The notes under the pieces are model-generated. The model made no database searches and was not told the origin of the DNA. It worked only from the letters and a program-made list of their open reading frames with translations. Positions 51,887-60,060 of a stretch of 64,000 nucleotides of DNA are shown piece by piece. The translations under genes and the position numbers were made by a program. Origin of the DNA: Crocosphaera chwakensis CCY0110 (GTDB lineage: Bacteria > Cyanobacteriota > Cyanobacteriia > Cyanobacteriales > Microcystaceae). Each line of letters begins with the position of its first letter. Within the stretch, counting starts at the first letter, position 1. The DNA is taken from assembly GCF_000169335.1 (NCBI RefSeq), contig NZ_AAXW01000018.1, positions 1 through 64,000 of the forward strand, given 5' to 3'.

Positions 51887-53974
51887 AATTCTGCTGATGG
51901 TTGGAAAACTTATACCATTAATGTAGGGGATTATTTTACGGGAAGTTACAATCGTTTAATCTTCATGAATGATAATGATACTCCTAATAATTTAGGCAGT
52001 TCGAGTCAGTTTCGTAATCTTGTTTTAAGCGAAACCACACCGCCACCAACAACCAATCAACTGAATTTAACCATTAATGGAACAACCATTAGTAAATCTC
52101 TTCAAACCTATGGTGATGCTTCTATTTTAAATGGTAATAATTTACCGCAAGATACCTCAGAAGCAACTGTCACTTATCTCGATAATGGAAATCAAGTTCA
52201 AGTTGAAAATAATGCTTGGAAATCCTGGGATTTAGGTAACTATAACATTACCAGTGATACGGTTTTAACCTTTGAATTTCGTAGCGATAGTGAAGGAGAA
52301 ATACAAGGAATTGGTTTTGATAATAATGACAACGTATTTGATAATACCAATACTCTCTTTCAACTGTTTGGAACACAAACCTTTGGTAATCAAACCTTCA
52401 ATAATTACAATACGGTTGAGGGTTGGAAAAGTTACACGATTAATGTAGGAGACTATTTTACAGGAACCTATAATCATTTAGTGTTCATGAATGATAACGA
52501 TACTCCTAATAATTTAGGCAGTTCTAGTCAGTTTCGGAACATCATTTTATCGGAAAATACACCTCCACCTCCTACGAATAATCCACCCGTTGCTAACAAC
52601 GATTCTTACACCACTGATGAAGCGACAATTCTTAATGAAAACTTCGTAATTAATGATGAAGATACAGATAATGATCCATTAATCATCACTCAAATTAATG
52701 GTTCAATCTTTACAGAAGGTAATCCCATTACTTTATCATCAGGTGCATTATTAACCATTAATAATGATCAAACATTCAGCTATAATCCTAATAGTCAGTT
52801 TGATTATTTATTAGCAGGAGAAACAGCAACCGATACCTTTACTTATACTATCAGTGATGGACAAGATAGTGATAATGGTACTGTTACTGTAACAATTAAT
52901 GGTCTATCTTCGCCACCAACCACCAATCAACTTAACCTAACTATTAACGGAACCAATCAAAGTAAATCCCTTCAAACCTACGGTGATGCGTCTGTTTTAA
53001 ATGGTAATAATTTACCGCAAGATACCCCAGAAGCAACTGTTACTTATCTTGATAATGGAAATCAAGTTGAAGTTGAAAATAATGCTTGGAAATCTTGGGA
53101 TTTAGGTAACTATAACATTACCAGTGATACGGTTTTAACCTTTGAATTCCGTAGCGATAGTGAAGGAGAAATACAAGGAATTGGTTTTGATAATAATGAC
53201 AACGTATTTGATAATACCAATACTCTCTTTCAACTGTTTGGAACACAAAGCTTTGGCAATCAAACTTTCAATAATTACAATACGGTTGAGGGTTGGAAAA
53301 GTTATACCATTAATGTCGGAGACTTTTTAACAGGAACCTATAACCGTTTAGTGTTCATGAATGATAACGATACTCCTAATAATTTAGGCAGTTCTAGTCA
53401 GTTTCGTAATTTAATTTTATCAGAAAATACACCCCCACCTCCTACTAATCAACTCAACCTAACCATTAACGGAACAACCATTAGTAAATCTCTTCAAACC
53501 TATGGTGATGCTTCTGTTTTAAATGGTAACAATTTACCGCAAGATACCTCAGAAGCAACTGTCACTTATCTCGATCATGGAAATCAAGTAAAAGTTGAAA
53601 ATAATGCTTGGAAATCTTGGGACTTAGGCAACTATAATATTACAGCCAATACCCGTCTAAGTTTCCAATTCCGTAGCGTAGATGAAGGGGAAATACAAGG
53701 AATTGGTTTTGATAATGATGATGATTTGTTTAATAATACTAATACCCTCTTTCAATTGTATGGAACCCAAACCTTTGCTAATCAAGCATTCAATGATTAT
53801 CAAGGATTAAATGATTCCCAAGCCGTTAATGGTTGGAAAGATTATTCTATTAATCTTGGTCAATATTTTACGGGCAATTTTGACCGTTTAGTCTTTATGA
53901 ATGATAATGATACAATTAACAATTTGGGCAGTTCTAGTCAATTCCGAAATCTTGTTTTATCCGAAGTGACATAG
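51887..53974 (+). pseudogene. RTX/cadherin-type secreted surface protein, 3' part
   Basis: 695 codons continue the frame of 48084-50660. The segment completes a module interrupted by the insertion and contains three more copies of the same about 140-residue module, each with SKSLQTYGDASxLNGNNLPQ, WKSWDLGNYNIT, EGEIQGIGFDNNDNVF and FMNDNDTPNNLGSSSQFRN. A cadherin-like/VCBS-type domain (NPPVANNDSYTTDEATILNE ... DTFTYTISDGQDSD) separates copies 2 and 3. The ATG at 51878 belongs to the IS end and is not a natural start. The module was not recognised as a named family; its beta-sandwich-like pattern suggests carbohydrate binding or adhesion. Confidence 0.8.
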
Positions 53975-53977
53975 TTA

Positions 53978-54002
53978 GTAAGGTAGGCAATGCCTACCCT
54001 AC
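53978..54002. repeat. REP-like palindrome between RTX gene and DsrE cluster
   Basis: GTAAGGTAGGCAATGCCTACCCTAC is a stem-loop related to the copies at 17194, 41899 and 47630. It lies between two convergent gene ends. Confidence 0.65.
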
Positions 54003-54010
54003 CGATAGAA

Positions 54011-54391
54011 TTACCAATGCCAAACTTGTTCATAATTATCAAACAATTTAGGCAATTCTTTAAAAGATATTTTCTCAATTCCTCCTAATAATTTATCTTC
54101 AGGAATCCCTCGTTTAGAAATATCTTCACTAATTGCATAAACTTTAATGCCTTTGTCAAGACATTGTTGCAAATCGTCATCAAGTTTAGCAGGAAAACTT
54201 TGTTTCCATTCACCAAAAGACAGCCCTTCGATAACTTGACCTTTAACAGCGTAATTAACCGCATTTGCTCGTAAGACAATATCAACGTCACCGCCAATGG
54301 TTTCTAACACTTGAATAAACCAAACCACGGGATCATCTTGTTCTTCAATGGTGCAACGATAAGCGGACTGAATCACTTGTAATACTTTCAT
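54011..54391 (-). CDS. DsrE-family protein (third gene of trio)
   Basis: The 126-residue protein has an N-terminal VLQVIQSAYRCTIEEQDDPV, the alpha/beta repeat VDIVLRANAVNYAVKGQVIE and KGIKVYAISEDISKRGI with the C-terminal ELPKLFDNYEQVWHW. This is the DsrE/DsrF/TusD-like fold. Two Cys are present (YRCT and QQCL), neither in the canonical DsrE position. It follows the 54401 gene by 10 bp and is the last in a three-gene operon. Confidence 0.75.
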   Translation of the reverse strand: MKVLQVIQSAYRCTIEEQDDPVVWFIQVLETIGGDVDIVLRANAVNYAVKGQVIEGLSFGEWKQSFPAKLDDDLQQCLDKGIKVYAISEDISKRGIPEDKLLGGIEKISFKELPKLFDNYEQVWHW

Positions 54392-54400
54392 ATTTGCTCC

Positions 54401-54811
54401 TTATTTTGTGCCAATAACTAAGGTTCCGTTTGCTTCTTTAGACCATTCCCAAAAATCTTTAGGTGCGCCACGACGACAGCCTTCTACCGCATCATTAACT
54501 CCTCTTTCATCGACGCAAAGCCCACAATTAACCCATTCTAATTCACAACCTTTATTTTTTGCTTTATCAAATAAAGCTGTGATCCAATCTTTAGTTAAAG
54601 GGTGATTTTCTTCGTCAAAAGTACGACCATGAACACTATTGGCATGGGGTTTTTGATGGGCAAAGGCTAAAGAAACACCCCCTTCATAGGTAAATACTTT
54701 AACATCGTATCCCTTTTCTAAAGCAGCATCAATCATACGAAAAGCTGTGGTGGTTCTGGCCTGTTCAAAAGGTCCGTCCATCAACAAAAAACTTAAAACT
54801 GTCTTACTCAT
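54401..54811 (-). CDS. DsrE-family sulfur-relay-like protein with CxxC
   Basis: The protein (136 residues) has LSFLLMDGPFEQARTTTAFR, then MIDAALEKGYDVKVFTYEGG and GCELEWVNCGLCVDERGVND. The CGLC pair sits where DsrE/TusD carry the persulfide-forming cysteine, and is conserved-looking. It is the only gene of the trio with an obvious reactive Cys motif, so it is the likely sulfur carrier. It is 21 bp downstream of the 54833 gene. Confidence 0.78.
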   Translation of the reverse strand: MSKTVLSFLLMDGPFEQARTTTAFRMIDAALEKGYDVKVFTYEGGVSLAFAHQKPHANSVHGRTFDEENHPLTKDWITALFDKAKNKGCELEWVNCGLCVDERGVNDAVEGCRRGAPKDFWEWSKEANGTLVIGTK

Positions 54812-54832
54812 TTTTTTAAATTCTCCTATTAA

Positions 54833-55153
54833 TTATAACCACATCATTTTTTGTCCTTGACTCATGGCATCCACGATAGATGCAACGTTAGAAACTTCTA
54901 TTTTAGTTCCTAACTCTGTGGTATCAATGCCTCGTTCATCTAAGGAAAATTCGTCCGCCAATAACTTGACTTTTTCCAGACTTGTTAATCCTTGAGACGC
55001 TACAGTAGAACGGGCTGCTAATACACCATTTTCGATTAAAAATAAGGTAACTTCGTTACCAGCATCAGCGAGATCAGAGGCGAGATTATAATTATTATTT
55101 ACCTCTGGATAATCAAAGGGACTTTGTGATTCAATTAGGAAATATTTAGCCAT
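54833..55153 (-). CDS. DsrE-family protein (first gene of trio), Cys-free
   Basis: The 106-residue protein has YFLIESQSPFDYPEVNNNYN, LASDLADAGNEVTLFLIENG and FSLDERGIDTTELGTKIEVS. The fold is DsrE-like, but it contains no cysteine, so it would be a structural partner rather than a carrier. It is the first gene of the minus-strand trio. The spacings (21 and 10 bp) indicate one transcript. Confidence 0.72.
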   Translation of the reverse strand: MAKYFLIESQSPFDYPEVNNNYNLASDLADAGNEVTLFLIENGVLAARSTVASQGLTSLEKVKLLADEFSLDERGIDTTELGTKIEVSNVASIVDAMSQGQKMMWL

Positions 55154-55610
55154 TGATTGCTAGATTGTAACTGATTTGAGGAGTGATCATCGTTCATCTC
55201 AGAGTGAGATAATTAAGAACATTTCTTGTTCTCAAAATTATTGAAGTCTAGGGTTATCACGATACTTTCTTCAGACCGGCGACTTCTCCTACAACCCTAT
55301 CACTAACTTTAAGGATAAGTGTTAATATTTCCAAATTACTCAAGCTTTGCTCATAATTTTTGTGATGGTTTGCTACAATTGAGATGTCTTACGGAGGTTG
55401 ATTCCCTAGATGTTAAACACCTTGAGCTTATTTAGCAGCAAGGTCGTCTAGAAAATCTTAAAAGACAATCGATGTTAATAGAGTAAAGATAATAAGCAGT
55501 ATTCACTGTCATAATTTAGGGAAATGGTCTGATATCTCTAGCCTTCGGCAGCCAAACTCTAATTCAATGGATCTTCTCTATTAAGCGCAATTGATTCTAG
55601 GTGGTGTGAG
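55154..55610. other. Divergent intergenic region upstream of the DsrE trio
   Basis: 457 bp with no supported gene, tRNA or clear repeat. It contains the promoter region of the DsrE operon (minus) and the leader of the 60-codon gene at 55611 (plus). Confidence 0.45.
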
Positions 55611-55793
55611 ATGTTAGAACGTTTTTTATTAGCTAGTACGGTAACGTGGCTGCTTTATATATCATTGCAATTAGGCCAGTCTCCCATGACTCCTAACACA
55701 ATGAATCAAACAGCGACTCATGTTCCCGTTGAACAGTCAGAAACCCCTTCTCATGATCCTAACTTTGGCGATTTTACCGTTGCTCAAAAATAA
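55611..55793 (+). CDS. Small hypothetical protein with one N-terminal hydrophobic segment
   Basis: The protein of 60 residues begins MLERFLLASTVTWLLYISLQ (possible membrane anchor or signal) followed by a Thr/Pro/Ser-rich tail. It was not recognised. A GGTGTGAG leader segment precedes the start and the perfect hairpin at 55862 follows. It is a plausible gene, with moderate support. Confidence 0.45.
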   Translation: MLERFLLASTVTWLLYISLQLGQSPMTPNTMNQTATHVPVEQSETPSHDPNFGDFTVAQK

Positions 55794-55861
55794 GGATTAT
55801 GCTTGAAGCCTAAAATGCTTATACTTACCTCACACACCAAAAATTTTACAACAGAATAACA

Positions 55862-55883
55862 GGGGCAAACTTTTGTTTGCCCC
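55862..55883. terminator. Perfect 9-bp hairpin between convergent small genes
   Basis: GGGGCAAAC-TTTT-GTTTGCCCC is a perfect 9-bp stem with a 4-base loop. The downstream sequence on the plus strand is TTAATTAATG and on the minus strand TGTTATTCTG, so the T-run is weak in both directions. It probably stops both transcripts. Confidence 0.65.
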
Positions 55884-55916
55884 TTAATTAATGACAAAAA
55901 AGATGAGTGATTCTCT

Positions 55917-56072
55917 CTAAAGGATTTTATTAGCTTTTGCTTTAATATAAGGTTTACAGTCATAAGGCTGTATTCCCATATCTTGATAGTCGTCTTTAGC
56001 CGGACTAAAAATTTTAGCAAAGCCTTCTGCCAAATACTGGACAAATTCTTGTAAGATATTATTCAGTTTCAT
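55917..56072 (-). CDS. Small conserved cyanobacterial-type protein (51 residues)
   Basis: The ATG at 56072, preceded by a GGAGGC ribosome site, opens a frame beginning MKLNNILQEFVQYLAEGFAK and continuing IFSPAKDDYQDMGIQPYDCK. Small cyanobacterial proteins with an FSPxDDDYPxTGVQPFxG pattern (from memory) look similar. The function is unknown. The frame is too short for most ORF cut-offs; a longer frame on the same strand (55784-56044) is a shadow. Confidence 0.7.
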   Translation of the reverse strand: MKLNNILQEFVQYLAEGFAKIFSPAKDDYQDMGIQPYDCKPYIKAKANKIL

Positions 56073-56550
56073 ACCATCTGCCTCCAAACTTCATTAAATG
56101 AATTATGAATTTGTTTACTACTTTTCAATTCAAAGAGAGTAAAATTTTCCTCCTCTCTATTCCGATTATGTAATAAGATGATTAATGTTTAGCTATGTTA
56201 GTAATAAATATTTAATTTTCTTTATAATACTTTGCTAACCATGAGGGATCATTTGAACTTGTATAAAGAAATATGTCTTGTCGATAAACTATAGTGAAAA
56301 TACCTATTAATTATTATCCCATTTTTCAGAAATTTGGCAACAGTTTTGAGTAAAGATTATCTTTTAAAGGCGATCGCAAAAATAACCCTAAGTATTCCCA
56401 GTATTATTTTAACCAAGGAAGCGCAACAGCCAAAAATAAGCTCTTAAAGTCCATAAATTTAAAAAATTTTGAGCAAATATACTAAACAAAAGTAAAGCAA
56501 TGTAAAGCTGGTCTTGACAAAATAAACAAAATACCAGTTAACAATTTAGA
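56073..56550. other. Intergenic region downstream of the LysR gene
   Basis: 478 bp, AT-rich. It holds a HIP1-like GCGATCGC at about 56369 and nothing else that could be supported. It contains the presumed promoter of the 51-residue gene and the 3' end region of the LysR gene. Confidence 0.45.
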
Positions 56551-57510
56551 TTAAGCAGAAAGAGAGTTGCCGATAGTTTGTTCATTAAACCGAGTCACTC
56601 CCTGACGAACAAGATGACAAAAATGAGCAATGGGAGGAATGTTAATGCGATCGCTAGTTGAAACTAAAACCACTTGACGGGTTAAAAGTGTAGGAGATTT
56701 TTGATTAAATTCATCAGAAATAGGGGCTAAAGAACGAACAGTTAAGCTATTATCTTTTTTGGTTTCAATTAATGCCGTTTCTGGTAATAATGCAATAATT
56801 TCTCCTTGTCTAACCACTCCACGAAACGCATCTAATGTATTCAATTCCATCACTGCATTAATACTTAAATTATGAATAGAACACCATTCTTGTAGTAATC
56901 TTTGCATTCCATAACCATCTTTAAACACGACTTGAGGATACTTAATCAACTCTGTATGAGGAACCTGATCATAGTCAGTTAACGGATGATTAACGGACAT
57001 TAAAACATCAATTTTTTCTTCATATAATAAATCGACAGTCATCTCAGGGCTAGTGGTCAAAAAACGATTATTCATGACGATCGCAATATCCACTAAACCA
57101 TCTCGTAATACCTTTAAGGCGCGATCGCTGCCTAACGCGGTGACTCGTAACTGGACTTGAGGATAATCTAAACAAAATTGTTGTAATATTGGGGGCAAAA
57201 AATGGGAGCAAACCGAATGAATGGCGGCCACACATAATTCTGGTTGTTTTCCTGCTTGTAAATCTTTAATTTCTTGCCCAACCGTTGCCCATTCTTGACA
57301 AATTTTTTTCGCCCTTGGCAACAATTTTTCCCCGGCTACCGTCAATTTAGCCTGAGTGGAGCGATGAAACAATAATGCTCCTAAATTCCCTTCTAGGGCC
57401 TGTATTTGTCGGCTAATGGTCGATTGAGTGATACCACACTGACTCGCTGCCTGGCCAAAACTGCCCGTGTCTGCGATCGCTAAAAATGCTTGTAGTTGCT
57501 CAATTCGCAT
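56551..57510 (-). CDS. ntcB: LysR-type regulator, NtcB-like nitrate-assimilation activator
   Basis: The N-terminal HTH is FLAIADTGSFGQAASQCGIT followed by QSTISRQIQALEGNLGALLF. The effector domain has CVAAIHSVCSHFLPPILQQF, then VQLRVTALGSDRALKVLRDG and VFKDGYGMQRLLQEWCSIHN. At 319 residues it has normal LysR length. The sequence is of the NtcB type as far as I can recall. This is strongly supported by a canonical NtcA class II promoter directly upstream (57542-57583), since ntcB is known to be NtcA-activated. NtcB would activate nitrate/nitrite assimilation genes, none of which is in the window. Confidence 0.68.
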   Translation of the reverse strand: MRIEQLQAFLAIADTGSFGQAASQCGITQSTISRQIQALEGNLGALLFHRSTQAKLTVAGEKLLPRAKKICQEWATVGQEIKDLQAGKQPELCVAAIHSVCSHFLPPILQQFCLDYPQVQLRVTALGSDRALKVLRDGLVDIAIVMNNRFLTTSPEMTVDLLYEEKIDVLMSVNHPLTDYDQVPHTELIKYPQVVFKDGYGMQRLLQEWCSIHNLSINAVMELNTLDAFRGVVRQGEIIALLPETALIETKKDNSLTVRSLAPISDEFNQKSPTLLTRQVVLVSTSDRINIPPIAHFCHLVRQGVTRFNEQTIGNSLSA

Positions 57511-57541
57511 TGATAAGGCTGTGAATATCTTATTTATCTTA

Positions 57542-57583
57542 ACCTTATCTTATTTTTGCTATCGATTTCGTAGAAATTGATAC
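57542..57583 (-). promoter_or_regulatory. NtcA-activated class II promoter of the ntcB-like gene
   Basis: On the minus strand the palindrome GTATCAATTTCTAC (57583-57570) fits GTAN8TAC exactly. It is followed 22 bases downstream by TAAGGT (57547-57542), which fits the TAN3T -10 box. The spacing is that of an NtcA-activated class II promoter, with transcription starting about 25 bases before the ATG at 57510. In the plus direction (crcB) no equivalent -10 box lies at 22-23 bases. Confidence 0.7.
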
Positions 57584-57621
57584 TAAACTAATTAATAATT
57601 AACAATTAATAGTTTTTTGAC

Positions 57622-57999
57622 ATGGAGTTTTTGTCTTGGTTAATGGTCTTTCTCGGAGGAGGTTTAGGTAGTTGTGGACGTTATTTAATTAGTAAAATCA
57701 TTAATGAACAAATTGATATAATGTTTCCTTGGGGAACATTGACGGTTAATTTAATTGGTTGTTTAGTGATTGGTGTAATCATTGGTTTAATTGAAAGATT
57801 TCCCATTCATCCTTATTGGGGACTATTATTAGTGACAGGCTTTTGTGGAGGGTTTACAACGTTTTCATCTTTTTCTTTAGAAAATAATTTATTATTAAGA
57901 AATCAAGAATATTGTTTATTATTCATTTATACATTTATGAGTTTATTGTGGGGTTTTGCTGGCACTTTTATCGGTTTAATGGTAGTAAAAAAGATTTAA
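57622..57999 (+). CDS. crcB: Fluoride exporter CrcB/Fluc
   Basis: Four membrane helices and all family motifs are present: FLGGGLGSCGRYLISKIINE, PWGTLTVNLIGCLVIGVIIG (conserved Asn) and LVTGFCGGFTTFSSFSLENN (the conserved Phe/Thr/Ser pore segment). At 125 residues it is a single Fluc subunit, which works as an antiparallel dimer to expel fluoride. No fluoride riboswitch was seen, and the leader is only about 40 bp. It is divergent from the LysR gene. Confidence 0.93.
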   Translation: MEFLSWLMVFLGGGLGSCGRYLISKIINEQIDIMFPWGTLTVNLIGCLVIGVIIGLIERFPIHPYWGLLLVTGFCGGFTTFSSFSLENNLLLRNQEYCLLFIYTFMSLLWGFAGTFIGLMVVKKI

Positions 58000-58075
58000 A
58001 ATTTCGAGCAGAGAGAGGGCGATCACAGAAAAAGCAATATAATAGAATTGAAGAATTCACAAAATAGGTATTGTT

Positions 58076-58366
58076 ATGGTTAAAACAACTGATAGATTAC
58101 AGGAAATTAAAAACAGTATTTTAGAGACTCAAGAGAGATTACAAGGGTTTGAAGAAAAATATAAAATTTCGACAGAAGAATTTCTTAATCACTTTGAAAC
58201 TGAGCAATTAGAACATCAATTAAATATGGATTTTGATGAATGGATGGGAGAAGCTTGGATGTTAGATAAGTTACAAAATAAGTATCAAGAATTACAAGAA
58301 ATAGAGTTATGCTACTTGAAGATTATTTTATCAAAATTCAGCAAATTATTAACTCTAACCAGTTAA
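58076..58366 (+). CDS. Putative antitoxin-like partner of the TumE-type toxin
   Basis: The 96-residue protein is mostly helical and charged: RLQEIKNSILETQERLQGFE and KISTEEFLNHFETEQLEHQL, then DEWMGEAWMLDKLQNKYQEL. It overlaps the downstream toxin frame by 58 bases, an arrangement typical of toxin-antitoxin pairs. The last about 15 residues may not be conserved. I infer the antitoxin role from position only. Confidence 0.6.
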   Translation: MVKTTDRLQEIKNSILETQERLQGFEEKYKISTEEFLNHFETEQLEHQLNMDFDEWMGEAWMLDKLQNKYQELQEIELCYLKIILSKFSKLLTLTS

Positions 58367-58682
58367 TTCAATCCCACAATATAATTTATCAAAGACGAGA
58401 TCAATTTTTAGGTTATATTAAAGGTAAAATTCAGTTTCTCAATAAATGTTGTCTTTATCTAACTGAATACATTGAAGTAGAATATAAAATTAATCGGGGC
58501 AAATATTCATATCAATACATGAATGAAAAGAATAAGTTGATTTTTCGGTATGATAACGCACCTCATCATCAAAAAAAAAGTTAAATTTATACAGCTTTCC
58601 TCACCATAAACAGGATGGAAGTGAAGATAATATTATTGCGTCAAATGTACCTAAACTATCTGATATTTTACAAGAAATTTAA
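58309..58682 (+). pseudogene. TumE/DUF6516-type toxin, frameshifted at an A9 tract
   Basis: The first frame (58309-58584) starts MLLEDYFIKIQQIINSNQLI and contains the core YQRRDQFLGYIKGKIQF, EYIEVEYKINRGKYSYQYM and FRYDNAPHHQKK. It then ends at a TAA just after a run of nine A (58571-58579). If one more A were present, the frame would continue NLYSFPHHKQDGSEDNIIAS and stop at 58682 after ILQEI. That continuation restores the conserved RYDNAPHH...FPHHK ending of the TumE toxin family. It is either a pseudogene, a sequencing error in the homopolymer, or a gene read through by transcriptional slippage. Confidence 0.75.
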
Positions 58683-58817
58683 AACACAATGATCCTGTAG
58701 GAATTTAAACCTCTTAAATCATGTAAAAACTATACCTCATTATTTTAGCTTTTTCTGAGTTTTTTTCCTTTTATCAGCGAACAGTCACTAAGCCATTAAG
58801 TAACTATTCGCTGTTCA

Positions 58818-59966
58818 TTAATTTAAGCTGCTTAAGCGAGCATTTTTATAATAATGACTTAAAATTTGATGATAAGGAATACCTTGTTCAGCTAGGTAAT
58901 GGGTTCCCCATTGACTTAAACCGATACCATGACCATAACCTCTTCCTTGAATCGTAAAAGTTCCATTATTATTGGAGACAGTAAATAGGGTACTTTTAAG
59001 CTTTAATGCCTTGCGGAGTTGATCATCCGTAATACGACGAGATCCGGCACTACCTACGACTTTTAAAGTAATAATTCGTCCGTGAGGTGTGGTTTTTTCC
59101 GGAACGAGCGATCGCACTGAACCCACACTGCCAATGAGACGGCCCATTTCCCAAGCACTAAAAGACCGACTCCATTGAAACACAGGGGCTGTTTGATCGT
59201 AATCTACCACACCCCGTAAATAAGGTAAGGGAGAACTCCAAACGTCCTCAACGTTTTCTGTATGACCTCCAGAAGAGGAATGAAAGGCGGATAAAATCAC
59301 TTTACCGTCATAAGTCAAAACTTGCCCTAAAGTGGCTTTAACTGCGTCGTGGGTAGTCACAAACTCAGTTTCTAACCCTTTATACACTTGGGTGTTTGTG
59401 GTGGTATCCAAGTCATAATAACGGTTACTAGCCTTAGAAGCTTGGTAGAGGGCATAGGTACGAGCAACCACTGCTTGAGATTTTAGGGCTTCTTGGGGCC
59501 AAGTGGGATAAGCTTCAGCCCCGACGACACTGTATAAATACTCTTCGATATCCACTAAATTAAGGGCTGTTACCCCACTACCTTGACGGATAACCCGAAC
59601 TTTTCCCCGATACCAGCGATCGCCGATCCAAACCACTCCGTCATCTTTTGGTTCAATAATCAGATAACTAGAGTTCCATTGATTGAGATTAACACCACTG
59701 CCTCTCGGTTTAACCGTAAAGCCATCCAGTGCAGCTAAATTTCCAATTGGCCGTCCTCCAGCATCTCTAACAATAGCGGGGGTTGAACTGCCTACTTGTA
59801 CTGCGCTAACACCTTTTTTCACAGCAATACGCAGTTCTTTGGTTGCTTGTGCCGGTAAACAAAGAATAAGCCAAATTAACCCAATTAATCCACCATATCG
59901 TCCTAAGATTAGCCAAAATGTCTGGGTAATTTTCCTTTGAGTATTGACTTTATTCTGCGCTGTCAT
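58818..59966 (-). CDS. SpoIID/LytB-domain secreted protein
   Basis: An N-terminal signal/anchor (FWLILGRYGGLIGLIWLILC) is followed by a SpoIID-type domain: LNLVDIEEYLYSVVGAEAYP, TWPQEALKSQAVVARTYALY, ILSAFHSSSGGHTENVEDVW and the ending FTIQGRGYGHGIGLSQWGTH, then YLAEQGIPYHQILSHYYKNA. Homologs are amidase enhancers and lytic transglycosylases that act on peptidoglycan. The ATG at 59966 with its GTGTGAGGA ribosome site is preferred over an in-frame upstream start at 59981. It is a single gene in the minus direction. Confidence 0.85.
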   Translation of the reverse strand: MTAQNKVNTQRKITQTFWLILGRYGGLIGLIWLILCLPAQATKELRIAVKKGVSAVQVGSSTPAIVRDAGGRPIGNLAALDGFTVKPRGSGVNLNQWNSSYLIIEPKDDGVVWIGDRWYRGKVRVIRQGSGVTALNLVDIEEYLYSVVGAEAYPTWPQEALKSQAVVARTYALYQASKASNRYYDLDTTTNTQVYKGLETEFVTTHDAVKATLGQVLTYDGKVILSAFHSSSGGHTENVEDVWSSPLPYLRGVVDYDQTAPVFQWSRSFSAWEMGRLIGSVGSVRSLVPEKTTPHGRIITLKVVGSAGSRRITDDQLRKALKLKSTLFTVSNNNGTFTIQGRGYGHGIGLSQWGTHYLAEQGIPYHQILSHYYKNARLSSLN

Positions 59967-59974
59967 TACTATTT

Positions 59975-59983
59975 TCCTCACAC
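59975..59983 (-). promoter_or_regulatory. Leader motif GTGTGAGGA before the SpoIID-like gene (possible Yfr1 target)
   Basis: On the minus strand GTGTGAGGA lies 8 bases before the ATG at 59966 and supplies its ribosome site. It is the exact complement of TCCTCACAC, the Yfr1 sRNA core. The same 9-mer precedes the DUF2993 gene (15509). Confidence 0.3.
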
Positions 59984-60060
59984 ACCTTTATCGATAGAAA
60001 AATCTTATCGCATCTTAGATGATTTTGGGGTGGGCTAAGGGGTTTAAAAAATTATAATAT

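Noticed and set aside
55784..56044. An 86-codon minus-strand frame
   Set aside because: It overlaps the perfect hairpin at 55862 and the better-supported 51-codon gene at 55917-56072, which has a GGAGG ribosome site.
57584..57621. NtcA-dependent promoter or fluoride riboswitch for crcB
   Set aside because: No TAN3T box lies at 22-23 bases on the plus strand, and the leader is too short for a fluoride riboswitch.
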